Positions 7,823 to 18,786 are shown, counted from the first letter of the stretch. The stretch: DNA of 24,015 bases from JBJXFK01 sp046155505 (GCA_046155505.1 JBJXFK010000026.1:1-24015), one strand, 5' to 3'. Notes: generated from the sequence alone by a model not told the origin. A program made the numbers and translations.

Positions 7823-10149
7823 CATTCTTTCTGCGCGATGCGGCCGATTCCGAGGATCCGCGTATGGGCCATCGTTGTCGCCGCGGCGGGGCGGCCGAAG
7901 TACCAGGCGAGGTACTGCTCACCCATGAGCGCCGCCACGATCAGGTAGAGCATCATCGGCCACAATTCGCGCCGCGTCTCGCCGGTCGCTGAGAGAAACG
8001 AGTCGGCGGCGGTCACATACTCATGTTGCACGCCGACCAGTGCCAGGCCGATGTCGGCTTGCCGCGCTGATCGCAGGTCTGATTCCGCTGCGGCGAGATT
8101 CACGCACACCGGGCGCGTCTCGCTGCCGCCGCCGCGGCGCGACAACTCAAATGTATAGGTGCCGAGCAGCGCGGCGCGGGGACCGATCAGCTTGACCGGA
8201 TCGCTGACATTCGCGGGTGTGTCGCCGACGCGCGCGTCGGTCGCGGGATCATCTGGAAACGCCGGCGATTTCACGCGGGCGGCGAGGTCATAGTCTTCGG
8301 GATAGACGGGCAACGTGAGCGGCTCGTCGGCCACGAAGCTGAGCTGCGGCAGCGGCTTGCGGGCGATGTGCTGCACCGCTTCGAGCATGGTCACGACGTA
8401 GCTGCCGTCCGCGGCGCGGGCCCAGTCGTTCCAGTCGAGATCGATCGTCGACGTCAGCAACACGACGCGCCCGCGGCCGACGGTGCGCTCGATGATCGCC
8501 GGCGTTTTGCTTTCGTCGTTGTAGCGCGCCAGCACGACCGGAACCGCAGCGGTCTGGCTAGCTGCACCGGGCTGTGACGCAGCAGCGTCGAGGCTTGCAG
8601 CGTCGACGGAGCGAAAAAACGCTCGAAAGCGAACCGTTTCCGAAAGCACGCCGCCGTCGCGCGGGAAAATCGCCGTGAGCGGATGATCGATGGTCTTGGT
8701 GATGCCGACACCTTCGGGTTTGGCGCTGCGGGCCGGTCCCATTTCGAGCGCGGCAGGCAGCACGCCCGAGCCGTCGCCAAAAAGCACGCGTGAGAACTCG
8801 ATGCCGTCGCCGGTCTGCGAGCCGAGTGCGAGCATCAGACCGCCGCCCGATGATACGTAGCGGCGCAGCGTGTCGGCGGTCGCTTCGCTCGGCGGCGGCG
8901 TGTTGCAGAGCACGACCGCGTCGAACGATTTGAGTTCGACACTCTCAAACGCGTCGGCGTCGATCACTTCGACGCGAATGCCGCTGCTGAATTGCCCCGG
9001 CGGCGAAAGCGCGCTTTGCAGCAGGCGAGTTTCGTCCTTCAGCGGGTCGGGCGATGCGTCGCCGCTGACGATCAGCACGTTGATTGCCGGCCGCAGCTCG
9101 ACCGAGATGCGCCGCACGTCGTCGGCGACGAATCCGTCGCCGCCGGCGAGACGCAGAACGAGTTCGCGATGGCCTTCCTCGGCGATCGCGACTTCGAACG
9201 TCGCGGTCGCCGATGCGCCGGGAGCGATGCTGTCGATCATCGCGACCGGGAGCGGATGGCCGTCGATTTCAGGTTGTACTTTGATGTCGCGCTGCAACTC
9301 GCGGGCGTAATTCGCGACGGTCGCCTTCAGCACCGCCGGCTGACCCGCGATGGCGAGCGGCCGTTCGAGCGCGACATCAACGATGGCGAGATTGTCGCGC
9401 GACTCGGGCGCGATCTGGATCACGATCGCGCGAACCGTGTCAGATTCGAATGCGCGAATCGGCTCGAACGCGGCGGCGCGGGCGTTGTCATCGCCCAGCC
9501 AATCGCTGCGCTGAAAGTCCGACAGAATGTACACGTCGCTGCGCGCGGCGCGGCCGAGCGCGGCGATTTCGGTGGCGACGCGTTCGAGCATGCGTCGCGG
9601 ACGGGCCGGCGTGGCCGCGGGTTTCCACTTCGCCGCCGTCGCGCGCAATTCTTCGAGCGCGCCGGAATCGCCGAGCGATGCGAGCCGAATCGGCTCGGCC
9701 TCGGGTGTGCTCGTGCGATAGAGCCACAAACTGTCGCCGGCGGCTTCGCGGGCGAGCCAGGTCAAGAGGCGATCGAGCGACGCGCGGGCGTCGTCAAATG
9801 TCGCCGCCGCGCCGCTGCGGTAGCCCATGCTGGCCGAATCGTCGAGCACGATGATGCGTTGCACGCCGCCCCCGCCGCCCAGGAGTGACGCGATCCACCC
9901 CGGCTGCACAAACGGCCGCGCGACGAGCAGCGCGAGCAGTGCGAGCGCCAGGCAGCGCAGTGCGACAAGCAGCCACTGCTCGAACTGCACGCGGCGGCGA
10001 TTCTGTTTCTCAGCCTGAAGCAGAAACGTCGTCGCACCCCACTCGATGCGTCGGAATCGCCGCCGACTGAGCAAATGGATAACAATCGGCACAGCCACCA
10101 GGCCCAGCCCGCCGAGGAGAAACGGATTGAGAAACGCGACGGCTAGCAC
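7822..10149 (-). CDS. BatA-like membrane protein with VWA domain
   Basis: Predicted protein of 775 aa from a GTG at 10149. The N-terminus FLNPFLLGGLGLVAVPIVIH followed by LLSRRRFRRIEWGA is the classic BatA N-terminal domain (aerotolerance regulator N-terminal family). It has a TM helix near residues 8-27 and a second near 60-78. The VWA MIDAS DDSASM is at 103-108. Later come a CARDB-like beta region, a GATase1-like region (LIVSGDASPDPLKDE; the YVSSGGGLMLALG segment), and a C-terminal TM helix (LWPMMLYLIVAALMGEQYLAW). The frame stays open to 10278, but the extra N-terminal residues are encoded by a repeat element, so the start was set at the GTG just before the conserved domain. Its ribosome site is weak. 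It is probably a membrane partner or substrate of the MoxR ATPase. Confidence 0.88.
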   Translation of the reverse strand: MLAVAFLNPFLLGGLGLVAVPIVIHLLSRRRFRRIEWGATTFLLQAEKQNRRRVQFEQWLLVALRCLALALLALLVARPFVQPGWIASLLGGGGGVQRIIVLDDSASMGYRSGAAATFDDARASLDRLLTWLAREAAGDSLWLYRTSTPEAEPIRLASLGDSGALEELRATAAKWKPAATPARPRRMLERVATEIAALGRAARSDVYILSDFQRSDWLGDDNARAAAFEPIRAFESDTVRAIVIQIAPESRDNLAIVDVALERPLAIAGQPAVLKATVANYARELQRDIKVQPEIDGHPLPVAMIDSIAPGASATATFEVAIAEEGHRELVLRLAGGDGFVADDVRRISVELRPAINVLIVSGDASPDPLKDETRLLQSALSPPGQFSSGIRVEVIDADAFESVELKSFDAVVLCNTPPPSEATADTLRRYVSSGGGLMLALGSQTGDGIEFSRVLFGDGSGVLPAALEMGPARSAKPEGVGITKTIDHPLTAIFPRDGGVLSETVRFRAFFRSVDAASLDAAASQPGAASQTAAVPVVLARYNDESKTPAIIERTVGRGRVVLLTSTIDLDWNDWARAADGSYVVTMLEAVQHIARKPLPQLSFVADEPLTLPVYPEDYDLAARVKSPAFPDDPATDARVGDTPANVSDPVKLIGPRAALLGTYTFELSRRGGGSETRPVCVNLAAAESDLRSARQADIGLALVGVQHEYVTAADSFLSATGETRRELWPMMLYLIVAALMGEQYLAWYFGRPAAATTMAHTRILGIGRIAQKE

Positions 10150-10170
10150 GGTTGCCCCGAAGAGAAGAGC

Positions 10171-10321
10171 ACCACAGAGGCACAGAGGCACAGAGATGCA
10201 CAGAGAGGAATTTGAATTTGAGCTTGCGCGATCAGATCGCGCTTGTGCAACAAAACGGCGCGCGGAAACGAACACCAAATTGGCTTCTCTGTGCTACTCT
10301 GTGCCTCTGTGTCTCTGTGGT
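10171..10321. repeat. CACAGAG terminal-inverted-repeat element B
   Basis: The arms 10171-10195 and 10297-10321 are inverted copies matching at 24 of 25 positions. The repeating step is accacagaggcacagaggca. The core of about 100 bp is non-coding and begins with an AATTTGAATTTGAG stretch, loosely like the GATTTGTATTG of element A. The element fills the gap between the DUF58 gene (stop at 10334) and the BatA-like gene (start 10149). Both flanks are purine-rich (agagaagagc and, on the minus strand, aaagaagatga). Confidence 0.88.
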
Positions 10322-11207
10322 TCATCTTCTTTTTCACCGCCGCATCACCGCCCGACGCGCCAGGTACCCCGATAGCACCGCGTCGATTGGGTCGTGCGTG
10401 TTCACCGCTACATAGTCGGCCCGATGCCGCAAACAGGCCGTCTCGACGCGTTTCATGAAATCGGCCACCGCTTTCAGATAACTCTCGCGCAGCGATTGCG
10501 GATCGGCGAAGATGCGCGAGTCGTCCTCCAAGCCCTCGAACATCACGTTTTCGACAAACGGAAAATTCCACTCGTGATCGTCCATCACATGCAGCACGAT
10601 CAACTCGTGCCCGGCGTAGCAGATATGCTCGATGCCGCCGACCACGTCTTCGACGTCGGTCAGCAGATCGGAGATCAAGATCACCATCGAGCGCTTGCGA
10701 AGCTCTTCGGCGAGGCGGTGAAACAGGATCTTCACGCTCGTGCCCTGCTCGGGCTTGGTCGATTCCAGCACCTGCACGAAGTTGTGCAAGTGAACTTTGC
10801 CGGTCGCCTCGGGCAGTCGGGCGCGGACCTTGCTATCGAACGTGATCAGCCCGGCGGCGTCCTGCTGACCGGCGAGTAGATACGCCAGACTCGCGGCGAG
10901 CTTGGCCCCGTACTCGAATTTCGAATACCCGCCATGCCCGGAACCCGCATAGGCCATCGATTTGCTCGCATCGAGCAGGATGTTGCAGCGGAGGTTGGTC
11001 TCTTCCTCGTATTCCTTGATGTAGAAGCGGTCGGCCCGGCCGAAGATTCGCCAGTCGATGTAACGCAGATCGTCGCCCGGCACATACTGGCGATGCTCGG
11101 CGAACTCGACCGAAAAGCCGTGATACGCGCTGCGATGCATGCCCGAGATAAACCCGGCCACGATCGAGCGCGCTCGCAGCTCCAGGCCGCGCAGACGTGC
11201 GATGACG

Positions 11208-12386
<1,179 letters not shown>

Positions 12387-12464
12387 GTCTGCTCTCCGAT
12401 CGCGACAACAAGGCGTGCGAATCTTCGCCGATCCGGCGGCTGATTGCACCTGGCGCAGTCGCGA

Positions 12465-13283
12465 TCATGGTTCGGAATTCGGGGACCCCAGTGCGCGCGA
12501 AAACGACCGCTCGATCGTGTCCAGAATGAACTCGGCGAACGGCGCCCACTCGCCCACGTTGGCGCGATCAAGCGCGCTCAAGTATTGCGATCGCCGTTCG
12601 ACCTCGATGATCGCGTGCGGGAACCCGTTGCGCAACAGCACATAGTTCGTCAGCAGACGCGCCGTGCGGCCGTTTCCGTCGCCGAATGGGTGAATCGCGG
12701 CAAAGTTGTAGTGCAGTTCCGCCGCGCGAATCGCAATGTGAGCATCGCGTCGTCCGGCGAGTTCGAGCGCTGCGGGGATCAGCGTGTCGAAACGGTGACT
12801 GCCCGGCGGTACAAAACTCGAACCCGCGATGAGCACGCGATGCGTGCGAAACTGGCCGGCGGTCGGCTGTATGTCGGCCAGCACCAGTGCGTGAAGGTCG
12901 AGCAGATCGCGGCGGGTGATCGGCGAATCGGCAGGGCGATCGACCACCCACTGTTCGACCAGCCGCACCGCGCGATCGTGATTGCGAGCTTCGTAGATTT
13001 CGCGCAGGTCACGCTCGCCGGGCGGCACGCGACCCTCGAGCACGAGCTGCGTATCGCGCAGCGACAGTGTGTTGCCCTCGATCGCGTTTGAGTGATAGGT
13101 CAGCTCAATGCGCATCGCGTCGAGCACATTGGTCAGCACCGCGCCGGTGCGTACGGCAGCCGCGTACGAATCGCGGAGCGCGTCGATCCGCTCGATTCGC
13201 TCGCGCAGCGCGGCGGGCAGCGGATCAAGCCGGATGAGCGGCTCCGAGATGGGCAATTCCTCGCTCACGTCGCTCCGCTTCAA
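12465..13283 (-). CDS. Fic-domain protein (AMPylator-like), class II arrangement
   Basis: Predicted protein of 272 aa from TTG at 13283, or 267 aa from GTG at 13268. The GTG has a GGAG four bases upstream and may be the better start. The Fic core motif HPFGDGNGRTAR (residues 198-209) has the catalytic His and the phosphate-binding GNGR, so it fits an active nucleotidyl (usually AMP) transferase acting on protein hydroxyls. An N-terminal SNAIEG (residues 65-70) fits the autoinhibitory [S/T]xxxE[G/N] helix of class II Fic proteins, whose Glu blocks ATP positioning. The TTG start overlaps the stop of the toroid gene. MoxR begins 79 nt after its end. No antitoxin gene is adjacent. Its target is unknown, and a link to the MoxR system is only positional. 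Confidence 0.92.
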   Translation of the reverse strand: MKRSDVSEELPISEPLIRLDPLPAALRERIERIDALRDSYAAAVRTGAVLTNVLDAMRIELTYHSNAIEGNTLSLRDTQLVLEGRVPPGERDLREIYEARNHDRAVRLVEQWVVDRPADSPITRRDLLDLHALVLADIQPTAGQFRTHRVLIAGSSFVPPGSHRFDTLIPAALELAGRRDAHIAIRAAELHYNFAAIHPFGDGNGRTARLLTNYVLLRNGFPHAIIEVERRSQYLSALDRANVGEWAPFAEFILDTIERSFSRALGSPNSEP

Positions 13284-14422
13284 CGCTGCATAATGGGCAG
13301 ATTCTTATACGGCAACTGCAAGATCAGCAGTGCCACCGACGTCCCATACGTCGGCCCGATGTGGTCGCCGTCCCAGGAACCATCCGAGCGGCTCTGCTTT
13401 TCGATCAGCGCTTGTCGCATCGGGATGAAGTATTCGCGCCACTTCTCTTCGCCCAGCAGGTACATCGCCTGCGACATGTACATGTGCGCGTAGAAATAGT
13501 GCCCGGAATAGCGCGTCATCTCCGATCGGCTCGGCGACAATTGCGGCTCGACATAGCGCAGCGCCTTAACCGCGCGCGGGTCGTCATACAGCCCGGCATT
13601 GAAATAGCACACCACGGCCGCAGCACTGATCGCCGGTCGGCTGGGGCCGTTGTCGCTGAATTGATAGCGAATGCCGCCGTCCTCGTTGGTGCTCTTTTCG
13701 AGGTACTTCATCGCGTTGTCGATCACGCGCTTGGGCACGGCGATGCCCACATTGCGCGCGGCGCGCATACCCTGCACTTGCGTCACCGTCACCGAGCCTT
13801 CATCGCCGCCGCTGTCGGGCGTGTAGAGCCAGCCGCCCGCGGCGCTCTGGCTGCGCCCGGTGAGCTCGATCGCGCGCTGTAGCACAACGCGAATCTGCGC
13901 CTGGCGCTGCGGGTCTTCCTCCATGCCATAGACCTGCGACAAAAACAAAATCGCAAAGCCGTGCCCATGCATGCAGTGGCTTTCTTCTTCGAGCTGCGCG
14001 ATCAAACCGTCGGGCCGAGCGCTCTTGAGGATGAACGAGACCGCGCTGCTCACATTCCGCGCGTGCGGGCCCTGCGTCGGCGTGCTGCCGCCGGCGATGA
14101 CGGCCAGACCGGCGAGCGAGGTCATGGCGACCGGATAGGCACCGGTCGAGCCGCGGGTGCGCCAACTGCCGTCGCGATTCTGCGTGGTCACCAGGTACTT
14201 GATACCCGCATCGATCGACGCGCGCACGGCGGGCGTGATCTCCGGCGGGTCGGCGGTCGGTATCTCGGCCGCGCGCGGCGTGACTGGGGCTGCAGGTTGC
14301 GATTGGGCCAGACAGGGCGTCGTCATCACCGTCGCGAAACCGACGACAAAGAGCATCGATCGCGTCGTGACACGCGCGAGCACGCGCTGCGACCGGGCAC
14401 GAATTCTCGAATTCGTCTTCAT
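13280..14422 (-). CDS. Exported alpha/alpha-toroid (prenyltransferase/squalene-cyclase-like fold) protein
   Basis: Predicted protein of 380 aa. The signal peptide has a basic start (MKTNSRIRARSQR), a hydrophobic core near residues 22-38 and probable cleavage after CLA-QS. The mature part has repeated QnxDGSW-like motifs (QNRDGSW at 81-87, the AAGGWLY stretch, NEDGGIRY, SRSDGSW near the C-terminus). These mark the alpha/alpha-barrel repeats of terpene-cyclase-like proteins. The cyclase acid motif (DXDD) is not evident, so cyclase activity is doubtful and a binding or structural role is more likely. The ATG at 14422 overlaps the stop of the PQQ-like gene by four bases (ATGA), indicating translational coupling and a shared function with the giant exported propeller protein. 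Confidence 0.88.
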   Translation of the reverse strand: MKTNSRIRARSQRVLARVTTRSMLFVVGFATVMTTPCLAQSQPAAPVTPRAAEIPTADPPEITPAVRASIDAGIKYLVTTQNRDGSWRTRGSTGAYPVAMTSLAGLAVIAGGSTPTQGPHARNVSSAVSFILKSARPDGLIAQLEEESHCMHGHGFAILFLSQVYGMEEDPQRQAQIRVVLQRAIELTGRSQSAAGGWLYTPDSGGDEGSVTVTQVQGMRAARNVGIAVPKRVIDNAMKYLEKSTNEDGGIRYQFSDNGPSRPAISAAAVVCYFNAGLYDDPRAVKALRYVEPQLSPSRSEMTRYSGHYFYAHMYMSQAMYLLGEEKWREYFIPMRQALIEKQSRSDGSWDGDHIGPTYGTSVALLILQLPYKNLPIMQR

Positions 14423-17400
14423 GGTTTGCTCACCGGCGGCGTGCCGAAAGCCAGCAAATTGCCGTGCAACTGGATCACAATTCGCGACGGCGTCACCAGC
14501 ACGATCGGCTCGCACATGAACTCCAGATTGCTTTCGAACTCGCCACGCAGCGGCAGCGGATCGAGCACGCGCCCATCCCTCTTATCGACCAGTACCACAG
14601 CCGGGATTGCGTCTCCCACGCCGCGATCTTTCAGCACGGGCACAAAATTTGGATGGCCGAGCAGTTGCCCGGCGCTCAGCGTGGTCGATGACGGAACGTC
14701 TCGCGCCCAGCGCTGCGCCGGATCGTTCACATCGATCGACACGACATGTACATTCTCGACGCCGCCACGTTCGCCATCGCCGACTGTCTTGCCGGCCAGC
14801 AACAGGCGACCGTCGGGCAGGGCCGCCGCCGCCGTCAGATAGCCGGGCAAGTCGAGAATTCCGTCGATCAGCGTCGCACCGTCGCTGATCCGCAGCACAT
14901 CCCACGACAGCCGCTCGCGCTCGCGATAAACGAGCATCGTCGATTTCTCGATCGCGGCACCGTCCGGCGGCGTGACAAGTTGTCGGCCCTGCACGCCACG
15001 ACAGGCCTTGACCCAGCGCGGCCGCAACGTGGCGATGTCGAGCAGCGTGACATTCGCGTCGGTCCAGACAATCAGGTCGTCGCGCGTCGTGTCAATGGCG
15101 ACGACCGCGCCCGTTTCGCTCGGCAAGCGCTGCAAGTTGTCGCCGTGGCGCGCGTCGATGGTCCACAATTGCTGTTCGTCGGTGAGCAGCACCAGTCGAT
15201 TACCGACGAGCGCGATCTGGTTGATCGTCGCGCCGGGAAAGTCGCGCTGCCAACAGACCTGCCCATCGAACCAATTGAACAGCGTGACGCGATCGCGCCG
15301 CGTGCGCACGTACACGCCGAATCGCCCGACGGCCGACTGATCCGCGAATTCGCGCGGCGGCTCGTCCATGCCCGCGATCGTCTGTTCCCAGATCGTGTTG
15401 CCGCCATACAGCGCCGGCCCCATGCCCAGGCACACCATCCCGCCGGGAACCGGCACGACGGCGCGCTGCTCGTAGGTTCGCATCCACCACACGTCGCGCC
15501 GCCGCGCTTCGAGCTGGCGCAGCACCGATTGGACATTGATGCCGCGCGTCGGTTCGATGCTACGCGCAGCGCCGACGCCCCAGACGCGATCGCGCTGCGG
15601 CTGTTGATTGCGCAGGATTTCGCGCAGTTGCACGCGTCGCTCGGCGATCAAAACCGACATGAACCAGCCGTCGCTCGCGGCGAGGGGGCGATCTGGGTCG
15701 AGCAGCAATTCAGCACTGCGGACGCGCCAGCGCCGGCCAAACTGAGCGAAGTCCTCGCCGAATGTCTCGCCGGCGAATTCGGAGGTTTTTCGCTGGGCCG
15801 ACTCGATTGAATCGATGCGCATCGACTCGCGCGCCGCGGCCTCGCTGTCGCTCAACGGCTTGTTGGCGAAAGTCTGTTGCCAGTCGCGGGCTGCGCCGGT
15901 CGCGCCCTCCGTGTCGCTGATCGTCGCGGCAACTTCCCACCGCGCCAGCAGCAAGTTTCGCCGCTGCAAGTCGGTCGCGCCGGGCGGCAATTGATCGGGC
16001 AGATAGTCCCGAAGCACCTCGGGTGCGATCTCGCGGCGCGTCGTACGACGCGCCGCCAGCGCGACGCCGATGCCCGGCTCGGCTTGCGGATTTTCGAACG
16101 CCGCCGCGAGCCGCACGAGCGGCGTGACAGGCGATTGCGGATCTTCGGCCTTCGCCAGTGCGGCCTGCATCCACGCGGCGCGCTGCACAGGCGTCATGCT
16201 GTCGAGTGCGACGCGCATCCGCCGCGTGGCATGCAGCCAGTCGGCGGTGCGCACGCCGACGTCATCGGGCGCGTCCAGCAGTCGCGACTCGGTCTGCGAC
16301 AAGACGGTTAGATAATGATCGAGCGCCGCCGACCAATCGCGGTCTTCCTCGAGCGCGCGGCCGATGATCAGCGCCAGTCTCGCGGCGACTTCGGGCGAGT
16401 GGGCGAGGCTGGCCGCCTGCTTTAGCTTTGCAAGCCGATCGCCGCCGCCGGCGTTGCGGGCCAGCTCGATGAACGTGTCGGTCAACAACCGATCGCGGGC
16501 GCGCGAGATTGAATCGTCGCGCGATTCGATCGTTTCGAGCCGCGCTGCCGCCTCGAGCAGTTTGCCGTCGAGCACGTCAAGCCAGGCCAGAATGAGCGCC
16601 GCACGGCGATCGCCCGGAGTCGCGGCGAGCGTCGTCTCGGCTTGTTTGCGGGCGGCGTGCGGGTCGGGCAGTTTGGTGACGCGCGTGGCCGAGACGAGAA
16701 AAATCGCGTCGGTCGATGCAAGCACATTGGCCGGATTGCCGCGTGAGCTCTGCGCAACGTCGGTGGTCGAAGCCGGCGCGTCCGAAGGGCGTTCCGTTGC
16801 GGCGGCGACCGTGAGATCTAGCCGCGGCGGGCCGCCATCGAGCACGCGACCGTTTCGCGCGCTGAGCGCGACGACACCCTCTTTGGTCGCGGCGAACAGG
16901 CGATCGCCGACGAGTGCCGGACGCCCGATCACTTCCAGCGGCACGCTGCGCCACAGAGGCAGTTTGCGTTGCGGCGCGGCGAGGCTCAGACAGGCGATCG
17001 TGTTGCCGCCGACGATCAGGCCGTCTTCGGTTGCGCCGATCAGATAGAAATACTCGCGACGCGGAATGCGCCACACCTCGCGCCCACTGAAGCGATCGAA
17101 CGCGAGAATTTCGGTGCTGTCCATCGGCGCGACGATCAGCAACTCGCCCGCGAAAACCGGACGATCGACGCTCGATTCCGGCGGCAGGTCGGTCGGCGTC
17201 CAGCCCATCTGCCCCAGATGACCCGCAAGGCTGCTGTTGTAGGTCGATGCCCAGAGCCACGAAAAATTCCGCCGATCGAGGGCCGCGATCACGCCGTTGC
17301 CGGTGCAGGCGTAGAGCGTCGTCTCGTCCTGCGCGAGTAGGAATCGTCCGCCTGCGTTGGTCGAGTGCGTCGGCGGGCCGACCACGGCGACCTCGCGAAT

Positions 17401-18786
17401 CAGCTTGCCGCTCGATGGTTCGAGAATCGCCAGTCGCAGATCGCCATCGCGGCGCAGTGGCGCGACGAGTTGATCGCCGACCATTTGCGGCGCGTCTTGG
17501 AACGAAACATCGAACAGCACGCTGCTCGTTTCCTCGCCCGTGCGCCACAGGATTTGCCCGGTGTTCAGGCTGCGCGCCACCAGCTCGTTTCGCCGCACCA
17601 GGTCGGCGTCGAACATGAATCCGCGGCGATGCAGCGGCGTCAGGTCGCTGTCGGCCAGCGCCAGCGATTCGATGGTGAACACCAGTCCGTCGGCGGCGCT
17701 CACGACGTGTCGCAGATGGTGTGTGAGTTGCAAGTCGACATCGCCGGTCGGCTCGCCGTCTTCGCGTTCGAAGTTCAGATCAGGAATTTGTCGCGAGCCG
17801 AGCACGTCATCAAAATTGAGTTCCTCGACTTGCCAGAGCAGGCTGAGCGTCGTCGCTTCCAGACACCAGATCGAGCCGCGAGCTCGCGCGATCAGACGAT
17901 CGCCGATCAGCACGGGTTCGAGCAGCGGCAGTCGCCGTGCCGCGTCGATCTCGGCGATCAGCGCGTCGTCATCGCCGGGGCCGGCGTCGGCGGCGAGCGA
18001 TGTGTTCCAAAAGCTCGCGGCGGTGAGCACGGGTCGTAAGGGCGGCACTTCGGCGGTCGCGTCGGCGCGCTGCTGCACCCACTCGCGCAGCGTCTTGATC
18101 TTGTCTGGCCAGCCGGGCAGCGCCGCCAGCCCGGCGTCGGCCGCGAGCTCGTCGAGCACGGCGATCGCTGTGCGCCGTCCGCCGCCCGAGACGAGCGCTG
18201 CGACGAGCAAGCCGCGCACTTCGGGGCGCGTCTCTTCGAGCGACGATTGCAGCTCGCGCAGGATTTGGATCGCGTCGGCGTATTTGCCGTCGTCGAGCAT
18301 GTGCGTCGCCAGCTCGTGCCCGATCTCTTCCCAGACCGAGCAAAGCGGATAGTTGCGAAACAGCTCGTCGAGCGCGGCAAGCTCGTGCTTGTCGCGCGCT
18401 TCCTCGAACCGCGATCGCACCTCGGCGTCATAAAGCTGGCGATAAACCTCGACGCCGGCCGGCGGAAATTGCAGCAGCAGCCGCAATGCCTGTCGCCAAA
18501 CCGGGTAGTACGTGCGGCTTGCGGGCGAGGCGACCAGGTCGGGCGGCAACTTCATGATCGTGGTGATCAGCTGCGCGGCGAGCTGATAGTCGCCGTCACG
18601 CAATGCCTGATTCACGCGACCAGTGATGAGCAGCGCTTCGTTGCTTTCGGGAAGTGTGGCGACGGTGGCATTTCGCAAATCCGGGGGCGGCGGCACCGGT
18701 TGCTGCGCGAGCGACGCGATCGGCGGCAGCGCGACCAACGATGCGGCGATGATGCGCACGGGCAGTCGTGAGTGGCGATGGCGCAT
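14419..18786 (-). CDS. Giant exported PQQ-like beta-propeller / TPR-like protein
   Basis: Predicted protein of about 1455 aa. The ATG at 18786 has GGAG four bases upstream and starts a signal peptide ending around ASLAQQ (residue 28). Layout: an N-terminal helical, TPR-like region (residues ~45-250); a first set of PQQ-like propeller blades (~300-710), with LIARARGSIWCLEA, TGNGVIAALDRRNFSWLWA and FDRFSGREVWRIPR; a central helical TPR-like region (~712-1000); and a second propeller (~1030-1455), with LFNWFDGQVCWQRDF and VLVDKRDGRVLDPLP. The blades show the usual GxVxALDxxxGxxxW pattern of PQQ-repeat folds. Cofactor binding cannot be claimed, since many such planctomycete proteins are scaffold-like. 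It probably works outside the cytoplasmic membrane together with the coupled toroid protein. Confidence 0.9.
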   Translation of the reverse strand: MRHRHSRLPVRIIAASLVALPPIASLAQQPVPPPPDLRNATVATLPESNEALLITGRVNQALRDGDYQLAAQLITTIMKLPPDLVASPASRTYYPVWRQALRLLLQFPPAGVEVYRQLYDAEVRSRFEEARDKHELAALDELFRNYPLCSVWEEIGHELATHMLDDGKYADAIQILRELQSSLEETRPEVRGLLVAALVSGGGRRTAIAVLDELAADAGLAALPGWPDKIKTLREWVQQRADATAEVPPLRPVLTAASFWNTSLAADAGPGDDDALIAEIDAARRLPLLEPVLIGDRLIARARGSIWCLEATTLSLLWQVEELNFDDVLGSRQIPDLNFEREDGEPTGDVDLQLTHHLRHVVSAADGLVFTIESLALADSDLTPLHRRGFMFDADLVRRNELVARSLNTGQILWRTGEETSSVLFDVSFQDAPQMVGDQLVAPLRRDGDLRLAILEPSSGKLIREVAVVGPPTHSTNAGGRFLLAQDETTLYACTGNGVIAALDRRNFSWLWASTYNSSLAGHLGQMGWTPTDLPPESSVDRPVFAGELLIVAPMDSTEILAFDRFSGREVWRIPRREYFYLIGATEDGLIVGGNTIACLSLAAPQRKLPLWRSVPLEVIGRPALVGDRLFAATKEGVVALSARNGRVLDGGPPRLDLTVAAATERPSDAPASTTDVAQSSRGNPANVLASTDAIFLVSATRVTKLPDPHAARKQAETTLAATPGDRRAALILAWLDVLDGKLLEAAARLETIESRDDSISRARDRLLTDTFIELARNAGGGDRLAKLKQAASLAHSPEVAARLALIIGRALEEDRDWSAALDHYLTVLSQTESRLLDAPDDVGVRTADWLHATRRMRVALDSMTPVQRAAWMQAALAKAEDPQSPVTPLVRLAAAFENPQAEPGIGVALAARRTTRREIAPEVLRDYLPDQLPPGATDLQRRNLLLARWEVAATISDTEGATGAARDWQQTFANKPLSDSEAAARESMRIDSIESAQRKTSEFAGETFGEDFAQFGRRWRVRSAELLLDPDRPLAASDGWFMSVLIAERRVQLREILRNQQPQRDRVWGVGAARSIEPTRGINVQSVLRQLEARRRDVWWMRTYEQRAVVPVPGGMVCLGMGPALYGGNTIWEQTIAGMDEPPREFADQSAVGRFGVYVRTRRDRVTLFNWFDGQVCWQRDFPGATINQIALVGNRLVLLTDEQQLWTIDARHGDNLQRLPSETGAVVAIDTTRDDLIVWTDANVTLLDIATLRPRWVKACRGVQGRQLVTPPDGAAIEKSTMLVYRERERLSWDVLRISDGATLIDGILDLPGYLTAAAALPDGRLLLAGKTVGDGERGGVENVHVVSIDVNDPAQRWARDVPSSTTLSAGQLLGHPNFVPVLKDRGVGDAIPAVVLVDKRDGRVLDPLPLRGEFESNLEFMCEPIVLVTPSRIVIQLHGNLLAFGTPPVSKP

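Noticed and set aside
8992..9888. Long open frame on the plus strand (298 codons)
   Set aside because: It is antisense to the BatA-like gene, is rich in Arg, and shows no domain. High GC leaves antisense frames open.
10150..10278. N-terminal extension of the BatA-like protein
   Set aside because: The extra codons are repeat-element DNA (giving a Cys/Leu-rich peptide), and the conserved domain begins just after the GTG at 10149.
7647..10321. Composite transposon bounded by the two CACAGAG elements
   Set aside because: The enclosed BatA-like gene is a normal member of the operon with matching composition, no transposase is present, and each element is complete on its own.
13280..14422. True squalene-hopene cyclase
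   Set aside because: It is too short (380 aa), has a signal peptide, and shows no evident DXDD motif. Only the toroid repeat fold is supported.
14746..15810. Plus-strand open frame of 354 codons
   Set aside because: It is a shadow of the PQQ-like gene on the opposite strand, with no ribosome site, signal or motif.
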